Below, piece after piece: positions 63,902-64,000 of a stretch of DNA of 64,000 bases. The DNA comes from Pulveribacter suum (GTDB lineage Bacteria > Pseudomonadota > Gammaproteobacteria > Burkholderiales > Burkholderiaceae_C). How positions within the stretch are numbered: position 1 is the stretch's first letter; each line of letters opens with the position of its first letter. The stretch spans positions 372,001-436,000 of the forward strand of contig NZ_CP027792.1 of the NCBI RefSeq assembly GCF_003013695.1, in the 5' to 3' direction. The notes beneath the pieces are model-generated. The model did no database searches and was not told where the DNA came from. It worked only from the letters and a program-made list of their open reading frames with translations. Both the position numbers and the translations under genes were made by a program.

Positions 63902-64000
63902 TCAGGGGGTGGGTCTGAGGATGGCCATGGTGATCCGCGACACGCACGTGGGTTCGCCCGCGTCGTTGACCATCTCGATCTGCCAGACCTGCGTGGTGCG
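63902..64000 (-). CDS. C-terminus of a PaaI-like hotdog-fold thioesterase, cut by window end
   Basis: 32 codons and a TGA (63904-63902), reading in from the window edge. They encode RTTQVWQIEMVNDAGEPTCV then SRITMAILRPTP. This is the last beta-strand pair of the hotdog fold in PaaI/YbgC-type acyl-CoA thioesterases (Q-V-W-x-x-E ... L-V-C-x-S-R-x-T-x-A). The active site and start lie outside the window. Confidence 0.65.
   Translation of the reverse strand, partial: RTTQVWQIEMVNDAGEPTCVSRITMAILRPTP

Overview
The window is a GC-rich (roughly 68-70 %) bacterial chromosome segment that reads as Comamonadaceae (Burkholderiales, Acidovorax/Melaminivora/Alicycliphilus-like). Grounds for this are a Bug-type solute-binding protein, the order mnmG-rsmG-lysE-parA-(hydrolase)-parB, an IPTL-CTERM surface protein, and at least 17 copies of an intergenic hairpin repeat (TAGCTGCYAGCGCTT...AAGCGCTGG) of a kind I associate with this family. 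The genus is inference. No rRNA, tRNA, CRISPR array or prophage was found.

Layout. 1-820: right end of an IS3-family element inserted in an unidentified gene whose last 48 codons remain. 1.0-11.6 kb: housekeeping and metabolic genes (Bug protein plus M14-type deacylase, stress proteins, uvrA, YkgJ protein, PaiB-like protein, acylphosphatase, osmC). This part ends in a homoserine dehydrogenase gene preceded by what looks like a complete Thr/Ile attenuator. 11.6-20.7 kb: dinG, a GSP26-like flavin-fold protein, an NlpC/P60 lipoprotein, DAHP synthase and a 1161-residue PAS/GAF/GGDEF/EAL protein. 20.7-27.5 kb: SLC13 permease, pagL, a Spy-like protein, rdgC, a nucleoside-recognition membrane protein and a DUF3297 protein. 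The genes pagL to the membrane protein are bracketed by two direct copies of a DnaA-box/DnaA-trio module with identical internal spacing.

27.5-35.9 kb: one minus-strand operon livG-livH-livM-livK-livF-acyl-CoA ligase-enoyl-CoA hydratase, diverging from a TetR regulator. It looks like uptake, CoA activation and first beta-oxidation steps of an organic acid. 35.9-39.7 kb: a small membrane protein, two glutathione transferases and a hipBA-type locus whose hipA is frameshifted. 39.9-42.9 kb: copper resistance (copZ-cueR diverging from copA) with two CueR-type operators. 43-47.6 kb: a chemoreceptor, an old yellow enzyme, a GST, a second YkgJ protein and an FMN reductase.

47.7-57.0 kb: the chromosome-segregation neighbourhood mnmG-rsmG-lysE-parA...parB, with three parS sites and a fourth, weaker one in copA. 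A 3.2-kb gene for a seven-repeat IPTL-CTERM surface protein separates parA from the hydrolase and parB. 57-64 kb: a membrane-anchored methyltransferase, a CsgG-like/peptidoglycan-binding lipoprotein, an MFS transporter, an FAD-linked oxidase, an EF-hand protein, a PduO-type cobalamin adenosyltransferase and the C-terminus of a hotdog-fold thioesterase. The parS cluster and the DnaA modules suggest this segment lies in the origin-proximal part of the chromosome.
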